Positions 19,355 to 27,666 of a stretch of 64,000 bases of DNA are shown here, piece by piece. A program made the position numbers and the translations under genes. The stretch is from Paucibacter sp. KCTC 42545 (GTDB taxonomy: Bacteria; Pseudomonadota; Gammaproteobacteria; Burkholderiales; Burkholderiaceae_C): assembly GCF_001477625.1 (NCBI RefSeq), contig NZ_CP013692.1, forward strand, positions 3,596,001 to 3,660,000, given 5' to 3'. How positions within the stretch are numbered: the stretch's first letter is position 1; each line of letters opens with the position of its first letter. Under the pieces are notes generated by a model. The model saw only the letters and a program-made list of their open reading frames with translations, was not told where the DNA came from and made no database searches.

Positions 19355-20575
19355 ATGAAGCCAGCCAAGATCCTCGTCGCCCAAGGTGGCGGCCCCACCG
19401 CCGTCATCAACCAATCGCTGGTGGGCGTGGTGCTGGAGGCGCGCCGCCAGGCCAAGGTCGAGGCCGTCTACGGCGCCTGGCACGGCATGCGCGGCATCAT
19501 CAACGAAGACTTCGTTGATTTGGGCCAGGAAACCAGCCACAACTTGGAACTGGTGGCCGGCACCCCCTCCTCCGCCCTGGGCTCCACCCGCGATAAGCCT
19601 GACGCCGCCTACTGCCACCAGATCTTCAAGGTGCTGCAGGCCCACGGCATCACCCACTTCTTCAATATCGGCGGCAACGACTCCTCCGACAGCGTGCGCA
19701 TCGTCAGCGAGGAAGCTGCCGCCGCTAACTACCCACTGCGCTGCATCCACATCCCCAAGACAATTGATAACGATCTGGTGGAGAACGACCACACGCCCGG
19801 CTTCCCCTCCGCCGCCCGCTTTGTGGCCCAGGCCTTCGCCGGCGCCAACCTCGACAACGCTGCCCTGCCCGGGGTCTACCTCGGTGTGGTGATGGGGCGC
19901 CATGCCGGCTTTCTGACCGCAGCATCGGCCTTGGGCAAGAAGTTCCCTGACGACGGCCCGCACCTGATTTACCTGCCCGAGCGGGTGTTCGAGCTGGAAC
20001 GCTTTCTGGCCGATGTGAAAGCCATGTACGAGCGCCATGGCCGCTGCGTCATCGCCGTCTCCGAGGGCATCCACGACGCCGCCGGCGAACCCATACTCGC
20101 CCAACTCGCGCCCCAGCTGGACCGCGACGCCCATGGCAATGTGCAGCTGTCCGGCACCGGCGCCCTGGCCGATCTGCTCTGCGAGCACATCAAATCCAGC
20201 CTCAAGATCAAGCGGGTGCGGGGCGACACCTTCGGCTATCTGCAGCGCAGCTTCATCGGCTGCGTCTCCGATGTGGATCAACGCGAGGCCCGCGAGGTCG
20301 GCGAGAAGGCGGTGCAATTCGCCTTCCACGGCCAACGCGATGGTTCGGTGGCGATCAAGCGGGTGGGCAATTACTCGGTCGATTACGAGCTGCTGCCGCT
20401 GACAGCGGTGGCCGGCAAGACCCGCGTGATGGAAGACGAATTCATCAGCGCCAGCGGCACCGATGTGACCGATGCCTTCCGCCTTTATCTGCGCCCCTTG
20501 CTGGGTTCGGGCATGGCGGACGCCTTCCGCCTGCGGCCCAACCCGGTGGCCAAAATCCTCAATCCAAGCGTGTGA
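19355..20575 (+). CDS. pfp: Pyrophosphate-dependent 6-phosphofructokinase
   Basis: Converts fructose 6-phosphate and PPi to fructose 1,6-bisphosphate and Pi, a reversible glycolytic step; 406 residues. The phosphoryl-donor signature is of the PPi type: GGND (106-109), with Asp where ATP enzymes have Gly, and PKTIDND (134-140), with Lys135 where ATP enzymes have Gly. The opening ILVAQGGGPTAVINQSL and GVVMGRHAGFLTAA also fit. Shine-Dalgarno AGGAG at 19343-19347. The gene is alone; no other glycolytic gene is adjacent. Confidence 0.93.
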   Translation: MKPAKILVAQGGGPTAVINQSLVGVVLEARRQAKVEAVYGAWHGMRGIINEDFVDLGQETSHNLELVAGTPSSALGSTRDKPDAAYCHQIFKVLQAHGITHFFNIGGNDSSDSVRIVSEEAAAANYPLRCIHIPKTIDNDLVENDHTPGFPSAARFVAQAFAGANLDNAALPGVYLGVVMGRHAGFLTAASALGKKFPDDGPHLIYLPERVFELERFLADVKAMYERHGRCVIAVSEGIHDAAGEPILAQLAPQLDRDAHGNVQLSGTGALADLLCEHIKSSLKIKRVRGDTFGYLQRSFIGCVSDVDQREAREVGEKAVQFAFHGQRDGSVAIKRVGNYSVDYELLPLTAVAGKTRVMEDEFISASGTDVTDAFRLYLRPLLGSGMADAFRLRPNPVAKILNPSV

Positions 20576-20626
20576 CGGGGTAGGCCCCAAGCACCTCCGC
20601 TGACATTCAAAACAAAGGAGACCGCG

Positions 20627-21088
20627 ATGCCACCCGAAACACCCCCACCGGCCGGCTGGCCGCGCCTGAGCAGCAGCGTGTTTTATGCCAACGCCAGCCA
20701 GGCCATAGCCTGGTTGGTCGACGCCTTCGGCTTTGAAGTGGCCATCCAGGTCATGAGCCCCGATGGCAGCCGGGTCTTGCATAGCCAGCTGCTTTACGGC
20801 GAAGCCATGATCATGGTGGGCGAAGGCGGGGCTGAGCGCGAGCCTAAGTTTGGCATCCCCTGCCGCAGCCCGCTTGCCGTGGGTGGCGCCAACACGCAGT
20901 GCCTGATGCTGTTTGTCGATGATGTCGAGGCCCATTGCGCGCAGGCCCGCGCGGCCGGCGCCATCATCCTGGCCGAGCCGGAATTGCATGACTACGGCCC
21001 CGAGTACTGGGCCGACCGCAGCTACGGCGCACAAGACCCCGACGGCCATATGTGGTGGTTCACCCAGCGGGTGCGCGATCCGGCCTGA
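20627..21088 (+). CDS. VOC family (glyoxalase/bleomycin-resistance fold) protein
   Basis: A 153-residue protein with the paired beta-alpha-beta-beta-beta fold of the VOC superfamily: SSVFYANASQAIAWLVDAFG, GEAMIMVGEGG, LMLFVDDVEAHCAQARAAGA, and the final YGAQDPDGHMWWFTQRV. It resembles PhnB-like/DUF-type VOC proteins. Metal ligands cannot be assigned with confidence, so enzyme or binding protein remains open. AAAGGAG lies just before ATG 20627. The phosphofructokinase gene ends 51 bases upstream. Confidence 0.85.
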   Translation: MPPETPPPAGWPRLSSSVFYANASQAIAWLVDAFGFEVAIQVMSPDGSRVLHSQLLYGEAMIMVGEGGAEREPKFGIPCRSPLAVGGANTQCLMLFVDDVEAHCAQARAAGAIILAEPELHDYGPEYWADRSYGAQDPDGHMWWFTQRVRDPA

Positions 21089-21184
21089 TTCAGCCGGCCT
21101 GACTCATCAAGCGGGCGAATGCCGCATCGCCAAACAACCGCCGGACAGCCATCTGACAGCGCGGGCGCTTACAGTCCGGCCACC

Positions 21185-21907
21185 ATGTCAAACGCCTTGC
21201 CACCCAGTTCCAGCGCCAGCCCCAGCCAGCGCCCCGCCAACACCTTCACCGAACTGCTGGTGACCCTGCTGGCGCCCTCCCTGGTGCTGATGCAGCTCAG
21301 CAGCCCGGAACGCCTGGGAACGATGGGCGCGCTGATGTTGGCCCTGTCCATGCCGCTGTTCTGGGCCCTGCGCACGGCAGTGCGCGAACGCCGCTTCAGC
21401 TGGATGGCGGGCTTGGGCGTGCTCAGCACCCTGATGACCGGTGGCATCGGCCTGCTGGCCCTGGATCCGCAATGGTTGGCGGTCAAGGAAGCGGCCGTGC
21501 CGGGCCTGATCGGCCTGGTGGTGCTGATTTCCGCCATGACGCGCAAGCCGCTGATTCGCCTGCTGGTATTCAACCCGCAAATCATGGATGTGCCGCGCAT
21601 CGAGACGGCCCTGGCCGTGCGCGGCGCCACCGCCGCGTTTGAGTGCTGCCTGCGCCTGGGCACCTGGATGCTGGCGGGCAGCTTCGCTTTCTCCAGCGCG
21701 ATGAATTACGCCCTGGCGCGCTGGGTGGTGCAAAGCCCCGCCGGCAGCGAAGCCTTCAATGCGGAGTTGGGCCGCATGAACTTGCTGAGCTGGCCCGTCA
21801 TCGCCATCCCGTCCACCTTGATGATGATGGGCGTGCTGTTCTACCTGGCGCGCGGCATCAAGCAGTTGACCGGCATGAAGCTGGAAGAGTGCCTGCGGCA
21901 GCAATAG
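21185..21907 (+). CDS. Six-helix inner-membrane protein, VC0807-like
   Basis: Polytopic membrane protein of 240 residues with about six hydrophobic segments: LVTLLAPSLVLMQLSS, LMLALSMPLFWALRT, GLGVLSTLMTGGIGLLAL, AVPGLIGLVVLISAMT, LGTWMLAGSFAFSSAMNYAL and WPVIAIPSTLMMMGVLFYLA. The layout, with KPLIRLL between segments 4 and 5 and a late NY-AL motif, is that of the VC0807 family, whose function is not established. ATG 21185 is preferred to an upstream in-frame ATG at 21119 that would add a non-hydrophobic extension. Confidence 0.75.
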   Translation: MSNALPPSSSASPSQRPANTFTELLVTLLAPSLVLMQLSSPERLGTMGALMLALSMPLFWALRTAVRERRFSWMAGLGVLSTLMTGGIGLLALDPQWLAVKEAAVPGLIGLVVLISAMTRKPLIRLLVFNPQIMDVPRIETALAVRGATAAFECCLRLGTWMLAGSFAFSSAMNYALARWVVQSPAGSEAFNAELGRMNLLSWPVIAIPSTLMMMGVLFYLARGIKQLTGMKLEECLRQQ

Positions 21908-21981
21908 TCCCTGGCCAAAAGCACTCCGCAGCCGAATCGCTGAGTAGGATGGCAGCCTCATTCCAAGCAGGAGCAAAGAAG

Positions 21982-22650
21982 ATGGGACAGATGATCGAAT
22001 TCCCGCGCCCCGACGGCGCGTCCAGCCCCGCCTACCTCGCCCGCGCAGCGGCAGCCAATGCCCCTGGGCTGATCCTCTTGCAGGAATGGTGGGGCTTGAA
22101 CGACAACATCCGCGCCACCGCCGACCGCTATGCCGCCGCCGGTTTCACCACCTTGGCGCCCGACCTCTACCGCGGCCGCCAGGCCAGCGATGCCGACGAA
22201 GCCAGCCACTTGATGAGCGGCCTGAGCTTCGCCGACGCCACGCACCAAGACTTGGCCGGCGCACTGGCCTATTTGCGTGGCACAGGGGGCTGCCCCAAGG
22301 TCGGCGTGAGCGGCTTTTGCATGGGCGGCGCGCTGACGGTGGCCGCGGCCGTGCATGTGAAAGGCCTGTCAGCCGCCAGCTGTTTTTACGGCATGCCGCC
22401 GGCCGCCTTTGCCGCGCCGCAGGACGTGGCCATTCCCTTCCAAGGCCATTACGCCGACATCGATGACTGGTGCACACCCGAGGCCGTGAAAGCCTTTGTG
22501 GCCCTGCTGCCACCGGGCGCCGACATCCATCACTACCCGGCCGCCCACGGCTTCTTCAACAGCAGCCGCGCGCATGTCTACGACGCCGCCTGCGCCGATC
22601 AGGCCTGGCAACGCACGCTTGATTTTCTGCGCCGGCATCTGCAAGGCTAA
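21982..22650 (+). CDS. Dienelactone hydrolase family protein
   Basis: Alpha/beta hydrolase of 222 residues with a Cys-Asp-His triad: nucleophile elbow GFCMGG (Cys113), Asp in HYADIDDWC (about 160) and His189 in AAHGF. Early motif LILLQEWWGLNDNIRATADR and APDLYRG are typical. True dienelactone hydrolases act in chlorocatechol breakdown, but no aromatic-degradation genes are present, so the substrate is unknown. Shine-Dalgarno AGGAG about 11 bases before ATG 21982. Convergent with the histidine kinase gene. Confidence 0.88.
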   Translation: MGQMIEFPRPDGASSPAYLARAAAANAPGLILLQEWWGLNDNIRATADRYAAAGFTTLAPDLYRGRQASDADEASHLMSGLSFADATHQDLAGALAYLRGTGGCPKVGVSGFCMGGALTVAAAVHVKGLSAASCFYGMPPAAFAAPQDVAIPFQGHYADIDDWCTPEAVKAFVALLPPGADIHHYPAAHGFFNSSRAHVYDAACADQAWQRTLDFLRRHLQG

Positions 22651-22669
22651 CGCGGGACCGCCGCGCGGC

Positions 22670-24622
22670 TCAAGGCACAGGGGACTGCGCTAGCAGAGGC
22701 ACTTCCTGCGCAGGAAGCTCCAACTGCAACCACTCGATCTCAAAGCGCGCGCCCTGTCCCGGCGCGCTCTTCACGCTCAGGCGGCCCTTGAGCTCCTTGC
22801 TGACCTGAGCCTGCGCTTTGAACAGGCCCAGGCCGCTGCGGCCTTGACCAAACTGAGTGGTCACGTAGGGGTCGAACACGCGCGGCAGCAGATCGGCGGC
22901 AATGCCGCGCCCCTGGTCTTGCACAGATAGCCACAGCTGATGACCGTTGCGCCCGGCGCTGACCCGCACCAGGCCCGCCTGCCCGGGCGGGTAAGCATGG
23001 CGCGCCACGTTCTGAAACAGCTGCACCAGCACATCATGGATGACCCCACTGGCCACGCTCAATGGCTCGGCCAGATCCAGCTGCAGGCTGAGCGCGCTGC
23101 TAGGCCCCAAGGCCTCGCGCCAAGCGGCCTGCACCAGCGTCGCGAGTGCCTCCTTGGCGGCGAGATCAAGCCGCGGTTCGGGTAACTCAGCGACGATTTC
23201 CTTGTAAGTGGCGATCAGCTTGAGGGCACGCTCAACATTGCTCAGCGACAAAGCACCACCCGTCGTCAGAGCAAGCACATCCGCCTGCAACCCTGAGCGC
23301 GACACCGCCCCCTGCTGCAAGCGTTGCTCAAGCGCCTGCCCCCGCGCCACCAAGCTGCTCAGCGCCGTCAGGGCAACGCCCAGCGGCGTGTTCAGCTCAT
23401 GCGCAATCCCTGCCAACAAACTGCCGAGCGAAGCCAGGCGGCTGCTGGCAATCAACTCGTCTTGCAAGTCGTGCTGTAACTGAAGCGATTCGCTCAAAGC
23501 CTGATTCTGGCGCTCCAGCGCCTTGGCATGCGCTTGCGCATGTTCTCGGTCAATCTGAGCATGGTGCAGTTCCGCCTTCTCAAGCGCCATCGTCAAAGCC
23601 CTTTGGCTCGCCAAGCGCAGGTCGTCCAGCTCCCAGGCATGGGCTTGTTCAAGCGCCAGCAAAGCGCCTTGCCCATCGTCTGTTTGCATCAGCCAAGGCG
23701 CCAGCTCCCTGAGCCTCCGCGCGTGATGAGCGTTCTTGCTCTGCAAGGTCGCGAGGCCCGCAATGCTCTGCTGCATCAACTGCGCTGCACCGGCGAAGTC
23801 CTGGCTGGCGGCGCAGCACTTGGCCTGCGCGGCCAAGACCTCGGGCTCGAAGCGCTGCCGCGCGTAGTCGCCAATGCAGGCCAAGTAGGCACCCGCGCTG
23901 CTCACCGCTTGCTGGGCCTGGCCAGAGTCGCCCATCTCCAAAAAAGCCTCGGCCACGCCGGTCAAGGCATTGCAGGCCTCAGCCCAGCGCCGCTGCTCGA
24001 CACTGAACTTCACGGCCGCCTGCGAGGCCTGCAGTCGCCGCTCCAGATCACCTTGGCGCCGGTAGGCCAGGGCGAGATCGGTGAGGGCCACCACCCACGG
24101 CCCCGGATACGCGGCCTCTTGGTAAAGCCTTGAAGCCGCCAGCAGGCATTCAATCTCGCGCTGAGTTTCCTGCTTCACGCAAAGACAGGCGGCCAGAGCG
24201 ATCTGGTAGTGCGCCCTATCCTCCGGCGCCGTCGCGGCTTCGGCATTCAGATCGGTCAAGCGCGCCAACAACAGCGCCGCCTGCTCCACCTCGCCGATGA
24301 AGGCGTGAAGGTGGCAACTCTTGGCCAGCAAATAGATGCGGTAGGGCGCGCCCAGCCCTAGCTCGGTCCAACCCAGGCCAATCGCCAAGAACGGCCCCGT
24401 GGTGTGCCCCTGGAATTCCTCATCCAGCAAGCAAACCAAATGGGCCACCAGGGCCACCCCGAAATCACAGGGCGCCTCACGCTTCAGCTGCTCGAACAGA
24501 GCGAGCGTCGCCGGGAGTTGATCGCCGGCCTGGCTTGGCTCACCCCAGTAGCGAGTCTGCTCGGCCCTCAGCCAGGCCCAACGCTCGGCGGGAGAGGCAG
24601 GGGGGCTTGGCGGCTGCGGCAT
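22670..24622 (-). CDS. Soluble orphan sensor histidine kinase with TPR-like sensor half
   Basis: Cytoplasmic histidine kinase of 650 residues. The first 330 residues are helical repeats resembling tetratricopeptide motifs (ALAYRRQGDLERRLQASQAA; ACNALTGVAEAFLEMGDSGQ). A coiled-coil linker follows (MALEKAELHHAQIDREHAQA), then the dimerisation/phosphoacceptor segment with His408 in GIAHELNTPLG, and an ATPase domain with QNVARHAYP, DQGRGIA and GRSGLGLF. There is no transmembrane segment and no response regulator next to it. AGGAG precedes the ATG. It lies 84 bases downstream of liuE on the same strand and could be read through from that cluster. Confidence 0.88.
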   Translation of the reverse strand: MPQPPSPPASPAERWAWLRAEQTRYWGEPSQAGDQLPATLALFEQLKREAPCDFGVALVAHLVCLLDEEFQGHTTGPFLAIGLGWTELGLGAPYRIYLLAKSCHLHAFIGEVEQAALLLARLTDLNAEAATAPEDRAHYQIALAACLCVKQETQREIECLLAASRLYQEAAYPGPWVVALTDLALAYRRQGDLERRLQASQAAVKFSVEQRRWAEACNALTGVAEAFLEMGDSGQAQQAVSSAGAYLACIGDYARQRFEPEVLAAQAKCCAASQDFAGAAQLMQQSIAGLATLQSKNAHHARRLRELAPWLMQTDDGQGALLALEQAHAWELDDLRLASQRALTMALEKAELHHAQIDREHAQAHAKALERQNQALSESLQLQHDLQDELIASSRLASLGSLLAGIAHELNTPLGVALTALSSLVARGQALEQRLQQGAVSRSGLQADVLALTTGGALSLSNVERALKLIATYKEIVAELPEPRLDLAAKEALATLVQAAWREALGPSSALSLQLDLAEPLSVASGVIHDVLVQLFQNVARHAYPPGQAGLVRVSAGRNGHQLWLSVQDQGRGIAADLLPRVFDPYVTTQFGQGRSGLGLFKAQAQVSKELKGRLSVKSAPGQGARFEIEWLQLELPAQEVPLLAQSPVP

Positions 24623-24706
24623 TCTTCGCTCCTGATGAACGAAAACATTCTGCGCCCAAAAAAGACGCCAAACTCAATGGACCGCAGCAGCGCTGTGAAC
24701 TGCGCC

Positions 24707-25615
24707 CTAGCCCGCCCGCTTAGCCAGCAGCGCCCGCGCCACGCGGGACACCGGCGGCCGGCCCAGCACGCCGGAGATGAAGGCGCCGGCGTCGACCAGC
24801 TTGTCGAGGTCGATGCCGGTCTCAATGCCCAGACCGTTGAGCATGAAGACCACGTCCTCGCTGGCCACATTGCCGGTGGCGCCCTTGGCATAAGGGCAGC
24901 CGCCCAGGCCGGCCACGCTGGTGTCGAAATGGTGCACGCCCAGCTCCAGGCAAGCGTAGATATTGGCCAGCGCCTGGCCGTAGGTGTCGTGGAAATGGCC
25001 GCTGACCTCGACCAGCGGATAGTGCTTGAGTGCGCGCTCCATCGCGGCCTGCACCTTGCGCGGTGTGCCCACGCCGATGGTGTCCGCCACGCCCAGATGA
25101 TCAACGCCGATGCCCTTCATCAGCAGCACCACACGTTCCACCTGATCGGCGCTGATATCGCCCTCGTAAGGGCAGCCCACGGCGCAAGACAAGGCACCGC
25201 GCACCTTGATGCCGGCGGCATGCGCGGCCTCAACCACCGGCGCGAAACGCTCAATGCTCTCGGCAATGCTGCAGTTGATGTTCTTCTGACTGAAGGCCTC
25301 GGAGGCGGCGGCGAACACCACCACCTCGTCGGGCCGGGTCAGCAGGGCCGATTCCAGCCCCTTCATATTCGGCGTTAGCACCGAGTAGCGCACGCCGGGC
25401 TGGCGCTCGATGGCGGCCATCACGGCCGCGTTGTCGGCCATCTGCGGCACCCACTTGGGCGACACAAAGCTGGTGACCTCGATTTCCTTCAGGCCGGCGC
25501 CTTGCAGCATGGCCACCAGCTGCGCCTTGTGCGCGGTGGAAACCGGCTCTTTCTCGTTTTGCAGGCCGTCGCGCGGGCCGACATCGACGAGGGTGACGTG
25601 ATTGGGCAAATTCAT
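24707..25615 (-). CDS. liuE: Hydroxymethylglutaryl-CoA lyase
   Basis: Cleaves 3-hydroxy-3-methylglutaryl-CoA to acetyl-CoA and acetoacetate, the last step of leucine catabolism; 302 residues. Signature motifs: VDVGPRDGLQNEKEPV at the N-terminus (catalytic Arg/Asp), IEVTSFVSPKWVPQMAD, the metal-binding HFHDTYGQALAN, and the active-site cysteine motif GLGGCPYAKGATGNVASEDV. ATG 25615 begins one base after the liuD stop codon, so the two are translationally close and cotranscribed. Confidence 0.95.
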   Translation of the reverse strand: MNLPNHVTLVDVGPRDGLQNEKEPVSTAHKAQLVAMLQGAGLKEIEVTSFVSPKWVPQMADNAAVMAAIERQPGVRYSVLTPNMKGLESALLTRPDEVVVFAAASEAFSQKNINCSIAESIERFAPVVEAAHAAGIKVRGALSCAVGCPYEGDISADQVERVVLLMKGIGVDHLGVADTIGVGTPRKVQAAMERALKHYPLVEVSGHFHDTYGQALANIYACLELGVHHFDTSVAGLGGCPYAKGATGNVASEDVVFMLNGLGIETGIDLDKLVDAGAFISGVLGRPPVSRVARALLAKRAG

Positions 25616-25616
25616 C

Positions 25617-27614
25617 TCAGGCCTCCATGCGCAGCAACTCGGCACCATCGCCGATCTGATCGCCCACGGCGAACAGCAACTCGGCCACCACGCCGTCCTT
25701 GGGCGCGTTGATGGTGTGCTCCATCTTCATCGCCTCCATCACCGCCAGCGGCTGGCCCTTGCTCACTTTGTCGCCCACGGCGGCCAGGAAGCTGACCAGC
25801 TTGCCCGGCATGGGCGCCGTCAGGCGTCCCGCTTCAGCGGCGCCGTCGCCGGCATGGGCCAGGGCATCAATCTCGGTGATGTAGGCACTGCCTTGCGGCG
25901 CGAACACGGCCACGGTTTCGCCGTCGGCATAACTGTTCACCAGCACACGCTGCTGCGCCAGGCCCGAGCCCAAGAGCAGCTCATGGCGTTCCAGGCTGCT
26001 GGAGTTGACAGCAAAAGCCAGGGCCTCGCCGCCGTCGATGCTCAGCTGCATGCCGCCCTGGTGGTGGCGCGACAGCAGCACTGCGTGGCGCTGTGCGGCG
26101 ATCTCCAGATCGAAGCGGCGCGCAGAGGCGCCGAACAAGCGCCAGCCGTCGCGACGGCTCCAAGGGTCGGCATCTTGTTGCTGCGCCTCGACGGCCAGGG
26201 TGTGGGCAACCACGGCGGCCGCGCTGATCTGCAGTGGCAGGCCCGGCTGTTCAAACAGAGCCGCGCGCTCGCGCTCGATCAGGGCTGTGTCCAGATCGGC
26301 GCTGGCAAAGGAAGCCGTGGCAGCGCAGCGGCGCAGAAAGGCCACATTGGTCTGCAGGCCGACGATATGGGTGTCGCGCAGGGCGGCGTCCAAGCGGGCC
26401 AGGGCCTGGGCTCGGTCCTCGCCCCAGACGATCAGCTTGGCGACCATGGAATCGTAGAAGGGGCTGATGGCATCGCCCTCGCCCACCCCGGCGTCGATCC
26501 GCACCGGGCCGCGCTCAAAAGCCACATGCTCGGGCCAGCGGGCCACGTTCAGCGCACCGGTGGCGGGCAGGAAACCGGCCTCGGGGTTCTCGGCGCAAAT
26601 GCGCGCCTCGATGGCATGGCCATGCATGCTCAACTCGTCCTGCTTCAGCGGCAAGGGCTCGCCCGAGGCCACGCGCAGCTGCCACTCGACCAAATCCTGG
26701 CCGGTGATCGCCTCCGTCACCGGATGCTCGACCTGCAGGCGCGTGTTCATTTCCATGAAATAGAAGCGCCCGTCTTGCTCGCAGATGAACTCCACCGTGC
26801 CGGCACCGCTGTAGCCCACGGCCTTGGCCGCCGCGACGGCCGCGCCACCCATCTGGGCACGGCGCTCGGCCGTCATACCCGGGGCCGGGGCTTCCTCGAG
26901 CACCTTCTGATGGCGGCGCTGGACCGAGCAATCGCGCTCAAACAGGTAGACACAGTCGCCGAAGTTGTCGCCGAAGACCTGGATCTCGATATGACGTGGG
27001 CGCTGCACATAACGCTCGATCAGCACCGCATCGTCGCCAAAGCTGTTGATGGCCTCGCGCTTGCATGAAGCCAGCGCGGCATCAAACTCGTCGGCGCTGG
27101 GCACGGCCCGCATGCCCTTGCCGCCACCGCCGGCGCTGGCCTTGATCAAGACGGGGAAACCGATGCGCACAGCCTCGGCCTTGAGCAGGGCCGGGTCTTG
27201 ATCGGCGCCGTGGTAGCCAGGCACCAGGGGTACACCGGCCGCTTCCATCAAGCGCTTGGACTCGGCCTTCAAGCCCATGGCCTGAATGGCGCTGGCCGGC
27301 GGGCCGATGAAGACCAGACCATGCGCGGCGCAGGCCTGCGCGAACTCCTCGTTCTCGCTCAGAAAGCCATAGCCTGGATGGACCGCTTCGGCGCCGGTGG
27401 CCTTGGCGGCATCGATGATGCGCTGCCACTGCAGGTAGGAATCACGCGGCGCTGGGCCACCGATCAGCACCGCCTCGTCGCAAGCCTGCACATGGCGGGC
27501 CTGGGCATCGGCCTCGGAATACACGGCCACGGTCTTCACGCCGATGCGGCGCGCAGTGGCCGCCACGCGGCAAGCGATTTCGCCGCGGTTGGCGATCAGG
27601 ATCTTCTTAAACAT
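25617..27614 (-). CDS. liuD: Methylcrotonyl-CoA carboxylase biotin-carrying alpha subunit
   Basis: Biotin carboxylase plus biotin carrier subunit of 3-methylcrotonyl-CoA carboxylase, 665 residues. N-terminal biotin carboxylase domain: KKILIANRGEIACRVAATAR, ATP-grasp loop KASAGGGGKGMRAV, EMNTRLQVEHPVTE. A linker domain follows and the biotinyl domain ends the protein with AMKMEH (biotinylated Lys630). It pairs with liuB, whose gene lies 8.7 kb upstream in the same cluster. AGGAGACC precedes ATG 27614. Among acyl-CoA carboxylases the methylcrotonyl assignment rests on liuB, liuC and liuE in the cluster. Confidence 0.95.
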   Translation of the reverse strand: MFKKILIANRGEIACRVAATARRIGVKTVAVYSEADAQARHVQACDEAVLIGGPAPRDSYLQWQRIIDAAKATGAEAVHPGYGFLSENEEFAQACAAHGLVFIGPPASAIQAMGLKAESKRLMEAAGVPLVPGYHGADQDPALLKAEAVRIGFPVLIKASAGGGGKGMRAVPSADEFDAALASCKREAINSFGDDAVLIERYVQRPRHIEIQVFGDNFGDCVYLFERDCSVQRRHQKVLEEAPAPGMTAERRAQMGGAAVAAAKAVGYSGAGTVEFICEQDGRFYFMEMNTRLQVEHPVTEAITGQDLVEWQLRVASGEPLPLKQDELSMHGHAIEARICAENPEAGFLPATGALNVARWPEHVAFERGPVRIDAGVGEGDAISPFYDSMVAKLIVWGEDRAQALARLDAALRDTHIVGLQTNVAFLRRCAATASFASADLDTALIERERAALFEQPGLPLQISAAAVVAHTLAVEAQQQDADPWSRRDGWRLFGASARRFDLEIAAQRHAVLLSRHHQGGMQLSIDGGEALAFAVNSSSLERHELLLGSGLAQQRVLVNSYADGETVAVFAPQGSAYITEIDALAHAGDGAAEAGRLTAPMPGKLVSFLAAVGDKVSKGQPLAVMEAMKMEHTINAPKDGVVAELLFAVGDQIGDGAELLRMEA

Positions 27615-27666
27615 GGCTTGGTCTCCTCTTGGCCCGGAAATTCGTCCGGCTTGTATTGCATGGGGC

